Translations under genes and position numbers: made by a program
Shown here: piece after piece, positions 40,435-43,731 of the stretch
How positions within the stretch are numbered: the stretch's first letter is position 1
How the letters are laid out: every line of letters begins with the position of its first letter
The notes under the pieces: generated by a model
Seen by the model: only the letters and a program-made list of their open reading frames with translations
What the model was told of the DNA's origin: nothing
Database searches by the model: none
Source of the DNA: Deltaproteobacteria bacterium
Lineage (GTDB): Bacteria; UBA10199; JACPAL01
Direction of reading: 5' to 3'
Assembly (NCBI GenBank): GCA_016180855.1
Contig: JACPAL010000012.1
Location: 1 to 43,731 of the forward strand
DNA length: 43,731 bases

Positions 40435-41721
40435 CTAAAAATTCACCTGGGTCTGTGTGTACAGGAAGTGGGCGGTTCCGTTTGTGCCGGTCGTGCTGAA
40501 AAATTCCCCTCCCTTGAAGAGCGAATACCCGAGCAGAAAATTCACTGCCTTATTCCACTGATATTTGCCGAGCAGATCAACCTCATGACCTGCCAGACGC
40601 GAGGCCCCGCCGGCCCCCGCACGGAGCTGTGTTCCCGCAGCACGAAACAGACCGTCGATCACACGTGGGAGCAGAAAGAGATGATAGTCCAGGCTCACAA
40701 CCGCCCCGTTAAACGGCTTGAGGCTGAAGGTCGGACCGGCATCGATCACGTTTTGCCAACCGACAAAATCGATGTAACCATACTTGGTGTGATTTGTCGG
40801 GAAAAGGTTATGAAACCTCTCGATCCGTGCCGTGGAAGCGTCATCGCCCGAGGCATAGTTCGCCTCCAGACCAAAACGCGGCCTTGTGGAAGTTTCAAAA
40901 TTGTAACCGGCGGCCGCATGGACGGCATGTGCCAGATGATTGTTCGGTTCCGTCTTGCCGACCTGCATCGCCATCTCCGTGTTGTAGTCGATCCGGTTCT
41001 CCAGAAGATTTCCCACCATCCGGTGACCGACCGTCGCGAGCGTGAGCCCCAACCCCTGCAACGCCGATCCGTCGCCGTCGTTATCCCGGAGCAACAAGGC
41101 ATATCCCTCCATCGTCATGGAACTGTTCATCTCCGAGCTCCCATAGAGGCCTGAAAAATATTCGTTCCCCCCTGCCTTTTCATTCCAGGCAAAAAAGCCA
41201 TCGAGCCAGAAATGGTCCCATTCCAGGCGGAGTTTTCCGGCGTCGAACGATCGACCGATATTGCTCCAGCCAAAGGCGCCGACGAGTCGTTCGTCACCGT
41301 AGACAAGCTCCTGCCTTCCGACCTTGAGCGAGAAAGGTGATCCACCGATCTTCTGAAAATTCAGGTATCCCTGGTGAAGATCAAACACGTTGTTGCCATT
41401 GGCGGCATCACCATTGTTGGCAATCGTCGATTCCTCCTGCGCAAAGATCCGGGAGAACTGCGGCTGAATAAAGACCTGCAGCCCGTCGAGCGGTCGGGCA
41501 TCGAGATGCGTTCTGGCACGTGAAAGTACAAATGAGTCGTTGTCAACCCCTCCCGTGATACCACCGTAGGCGAGCTGGCTCTCACTGCGCAAACGAAGCT
41601 CACCACCGACCGAAACCTTCTCATGCCAGGCAGACGCCTTTCCTTCGGCCTTCTCGGCAGTCCACACGAAATGCGGCATGACAAGGACCGCGAGGATCGT
41701 AATGATGATTTTTTTAGTCAT
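40435..41721 (-). CDS. Outer-membrane beta-barrel porin, alginate-export family-like
   Basis: The protein has 428 residues with a signal peptide (cleavage near TAE). Alternating hydrophobic strands throughout and a final Phe (QTQVNF) mark an outer-membrane barrel. SVGGELRLRSE, FQKIGGSPFSLKVGRQELVYGDERLVG and NIGRSFDAGKLRLEWD are typical of the alginate-export/Alginate_exp porin family, which includes general or nitrate-linked porins. It is convergent with the Rrf2 gene and shares a promoter module with nxrA, so a role in nitrite/nitrate passage is a reasonable inference. The substrate is unproved. Confidence 0.85.
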   Translation of the reverse strand: MTKKIIITILAVLVMPHFVWTAEKAEGKASAWHEKVSVGGELRLRSESQLAYGGITGGVDNDSFVLSRARTHLDARPLDGLQVFIQPQFSRIFAQEESTIANNGDAANGNNVFDLHQGYLNFQKIGGSPFSLKVGRQELVYGDERLVGAFGWSNIGRSFDAGKLRLEWDHFWLDGFFAWNEKAGGNEYFSGLYGSSEMNSSMTMEGYALLLRDNDGDGSALQGLGLTLATVGHRMVGNLLENRIDYNTEMAMQVGKTEPNNHLAHAVHAAAGYNFETSTRPRFGLEANYASGDDASTARIERFHNLFPTNHTKYGYIDFVGWQNVIDAGPTFSLKPFNGAVVSLDYHLFLLPRVIDGLFRAAGTQLRAGAGGASRLAGHEVDLLGKYQWNKAVNFLLGYSLFKGGEFFSTTGTNGTAHFLYTQTQVNF

Positions 41722-41747
41722 AAATTCCTCCTGTTTTGAAATTCAAA

Positions 41748-41829
41748 TTAATGGATCTTGCAGTCTATTAATCAAAAAGAGAACTTGGATAATGATCCGG
41801 ATCATAAAAGCAACATGATTCTCGTCAGA
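41748..41829. promoter_or_regulatory. Composite regulatory module upstream of porin (copy B)
   Basis: The three blocks of copy A recur in the same order and spacing: TTAATGGATCTTGCAGTC followed by TATTAATCA (41748-41774), an FNR/CRP-like palindrome ATGATCCGGATCAT (41792-41805), and ACATGATTCTCGTCAGA (41813-41829). A minus-strand TAATAG (41770-41765) is 28.5 bp from the palindrome centre, as for class II promoters. The porin is on the left, and the flavin oxidoreductase on the right, so either or both may be controlled. Confidence 0.62.
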
Positions 41830-41889
41830 TCGATTAAAATTATTTCATTTTGAACAGAAATTGATATATAAGGGAGGCTCTTTCTATCT

Positions 41890-43629
41890 ATGGGAGCCTC
41901 AAAAGAATATGACCTTGTTATTGTAGGGGCGGGATTGGCGGGGCTCACCGCCGCCTACACGCTCAAGAAACTCAAGCCCAAGACAAGCATCCTCGTGATC
42001 GAGCGATCGGGGACGGCCGGGGGACTCACGGGCAACTGGGTCGATCACCGCCTTGGGACCAACAAAAAACTCCAGATGCCGATGCATATGATCTTCAACA
42101 AGTACGTCAATCTTGTTCCTCTCGTCGAGGAGATTGGCGGCGAGATGACACCGGTTTTTCCTGGATTTACCATCATCACAGGAGATGAGGTGCGACACCG
42201 CCTCGAGATGAACGACTGGACCTCCCGTCATCTCCCTCCCCCTTTCCACTCCCTGGGGATGTTTGCCAAACTCAAACTCCCGCTCCGTTCCAAATGGGGG
42301 ATGATGAAGTTGGCCGCCGTAGCCACCTATTGTGCCGACAAAATTTCACACGGAATCGTTGAACCGCCTGCCGTCCCGAATACCTTGAGCCTGGAAGGGC
42401 TGGGCCTCCTGCTTCACATGGATGCCCGCTCACGCCATTTCATGGAGGCGGTCACCCCGAGCATCTATAATACGCACCCCTGGTATACAAGCGCGCCTCG
42501 TATCGCAACGGTCATGGCGGGGACAATGACGCTCCATCGCAACGCCCTCCACTATCGTGTCTTCGCAAAAAACTATAACAGTGCCTTTATTGACCGGTTC
42601 GTGGAAAAAATCCGTCGAATCGGTGTCGAGTTCCGCTTCTGGACGGAGGCACGAAGGCTGGAAAGCGACACCGAAGGGCAGAAGATCAAGTCGGTCTGGA
42701 TAAAATCATACGGCCCTGAGGCCGCCGGTTCTTCCCGTTATATGTGCGATAACTGCGGCGCCGAGAACTACAGCCTGGACCGCGCCTTTTGTACGCGTTG
42801 CGGTGTGAATACGACGCTCTCCCGAACGCGAGCCGGCCAGATCAACAAGCCGGCCAGTGAAAATCTCTGGGAGAATCCGGCAGAGGCGGGGTGTGAAGAG
42901 ATCCGCTGTCATGATCTTATCACGGCGGTCTATCCCCACATGATCGCCCCTCTCCTGCCTGATAATTCTCCTCTAAGACGCCACGCGGTTGTCCGGTCCT
43001 ATTTCTCCTCACGGGGGAGTCAGACCCAGCTCTCTATTGCCCGTGTCTACTATGGAAAGAGCGTCACCGATGAGCGTGAGATTACGGGGACACATAATCC
43101 GAGTTTTGCCTTTAACGGTTGCCAATCGGTCTTCAACAATTTTGGGGCCGAAGACCTCGGACATCGGGGAGACGTAATCGACGTGCTCCTCGATGTCGGT
43201 ATTATCCAGGATGCCTGGAATCGCGAAGAGATCGTCCAGAGGATCATCAAAGATCTAAATCGTGTCTACCCCGCGGCAAAGCCGTCGCTCGTGGAAAATG
43301 TCTCTTTCGCAAAAATCCATCCAAAGGTTCTTTACTTGACAGAGCAAACGGCCATCACGGGGCTTCATCGATCCTTCAATACCCATCGAACCGGCGTCTC
43401 CAACTGGTATGTCGCCGGTTGTCACAGCGGCATGATCGGAATCGGCATGGAGTCGGCCGTTGAAAGCGGATTGGCGACGGTTAACTGCCTGCTTGAAGAT
43501 GCCGGTCAGGCTGAAAGGGCGGAGATTCGACCTTACACCGTTCCGCTTGGGAGCCATCTCCTCGGCCTGTTCGGCCGCGCCCTCCTTGTCTGGAAGGGGC
43601 ATGCCCTGGGATTGCAAAGGCTCCGCTGA
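41890..43629 (+). CDS. FAD-dependent amine oxidase/phytoene-desaturase-like oxidoreductase with zinc ribbon
   Basis: The protein has 579 residues. The N-terminal dinucleotide-binding motif VIVGAGLAGLTAAYTL with ERSGTAGGLTG and the C-terminal YVAGCHSGMIGIGMESAVESG enclose a flavin-oxidoreductase fold of the phytoene desaturase/hydroxysqualene dehydroxylase kind. A zinc ribbon-like insertion, C286-x2-C289 ... C301-x2-C304, lies in the middle; I know no close parallel. Sequence GGCTC precedes the ATG, and no strong ribosome-binding site is seen apart from GGGAGG 10 bp upstream. It is divergent from the porin. Substrate unknown: carotenoid, squalene or another lipid. Confidence 0.82.
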   Translation: MGASKEYDLVIVGAGLAGLTAAYTLKKLKPKTSILVIERSGTAGGLTGNWVDHRLGTNKKLQMPMHMIFNKYVNLVPLVEEIGGEMTPVFPGFTIITGDEVRHRLEMNDWTSRHLPPPFHSLGMFAKLKLPLRSKWGMMKLAAVATYCADKISHGIVEPPAVPNTLSLEGLGLLLHMDARSRHFMEAVTPSIYNTHPWYTSAPRIATVMAGTMTLHRNALHYRVFAKNYNSAFIDRFVEKIRRIGVEFRFWTEARRLESDTEGQKIKSVWIKSYGPEAAGSSRYMCDNCGAENYSLDRAFCTRCGVNTTLSRTRAGQINKPASENLWENPAEAGCEEIRCHDLITAVYPHMIAPLLPDNSPLRRHAVVRSYFSSRGSQTQLSIARVYYGKSVTDEREITGTHNPSFAFNGCQSVFNNFGAEDLGHRGDVIDVLLDVGIIQDAWNREEIVQRIIKDLNRVYPAAKPSLVENVSFAKIHPKVLYLTEQTAITGLHRSFNTHRTGVSNWYVAGCHSGMIGIGMESAVESGLATVNCLLEDAGQAERAEIRPYTVPLGSHLLGLFGRALLVWKGHALGLQRLR

Positions 43630-43731
43630 ATCCCGTCACCCCCCCAACACCCATCGGGTATTTTCCCACCCATTTTCTTTTCTGACCCCTCAATTTTCTG
43701 ATTGATTTTATGGGGATAAGAATAGAGGCTC
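43630..43731. other. Intergenic end of window, no gene seen
   Basis: These 102 bp after the oxidoreductase stop codon have a pyrimidine-rich stretch (CACCCCCCCAACACCC) and then an AT-rich tail with TTGATT and TAAGAAT, which could be the promoter of a gene beyond the edge. No hairpin terminator is evident and no reading frame can be supported. Confidence 0.4.

Noticed and set aside
1-43731. tRNA, rRNA, CRISPR array or prophage
   Set aside because: I saw no cloverleaf-like or rRNA-like stretch, no regularly spaced direct repeats, and no phage structural or integrase genes.

Overview
The window looks like part of a chromosome from a Gram-negative, respiring bacterium that is not closely related to a common model organism. 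The signs are lipoprotein signals, a C-terminal-Phe beta-barrel porin, Tat signals, many periplasmic c-type cytochromes and moderate G+C. The nitrite oxidoreductase-type enzyme is of the periplasmic kind known from Nitrospira, Nitrospina and anammox bacteria. The multiheme Rieske/cytochrome b and Qrc-like clusters resemble those of deltaproteobacterial-type lineages. I cannot name the taxon from the sequence alone. No rRNA, tRNA, CRISPR array, phage or complete IS element is visible.

Layout. 1-7.5 kb: miscellaneous envelope genes (M48 protease cut by the window edge, LemA, secreted proteins of unknown role, an AAA_14/DUF4143 ATPase, a BNR-repeat protein, an HExxH lipoprotein). 7.6-13.6 kb, minus strand: a quinone/cytochrome complex made of a pentaheme cytochrome, a molybdopterin-family protein apparently lacking its Mo ligand, a 4x[4Fe-4S] protein, an NrfD-type membrane protein and a four-heme cytochrome; it resembles Qrc or alternative complex III. 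13.7-18.4 kb: a Rieske/cytochrome b complex with penta-, penta- and decaheme cytochromes and a small cytochrome c. 18.4-22.4 kb: an A-type cytochrome c oxidase with two subunit III genes. 22.5-26.9 kb: a decayed ATPase gene, a glutaryl-CoA dehydrogenase-like gene and a two-gene 2-oxoacid:ferredoxin oxidoreductase. 27-39.8 kb: one long minus-strand array running nxrA - small ORF - nxrB - nxrC - chaperone - hemerythrin - tatA - moeA - moaD - moaE/mobA - moaA - moaC/moaB - TSUP permease, i.e. the enzyme together with much of its cofactor and export machinery. 39.8-43.7 kb: an Rrf2-type Fe-S regulator, a porin and a flavin oxidoreductase.

How it fits together. The Nxr enzyme could feed nitrite electrons through NxrC and cytochrome c to the oxidase. 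Run the other way, it could accept electrons from quinol through the bc-type or Qrc-like complexes and reduce nitrate in the periplasm. Sequence cannot decide the direction. FNR/CRP-like palindromes (TGAT-N4-ATCA type) lie upstream of the cox operon, the cytochrome c gene, the porin and, in weaker form, nxrA and tatA, which suggests one oxygen- or nitrogen-oxide-responsive regulon.

The most unusual features are: (i) a composite regulatory module of about 82 bp duplicated between the nxrA and porin promoters; (ii) a ~126-bp palindromic element present three times, whose outer arms differ between copies but remain self-complementary, one copy being spliced in frame into the nxrC signal peptide; and (iii) two further in-frame palindromic insertions, in moaA and in nxrC.
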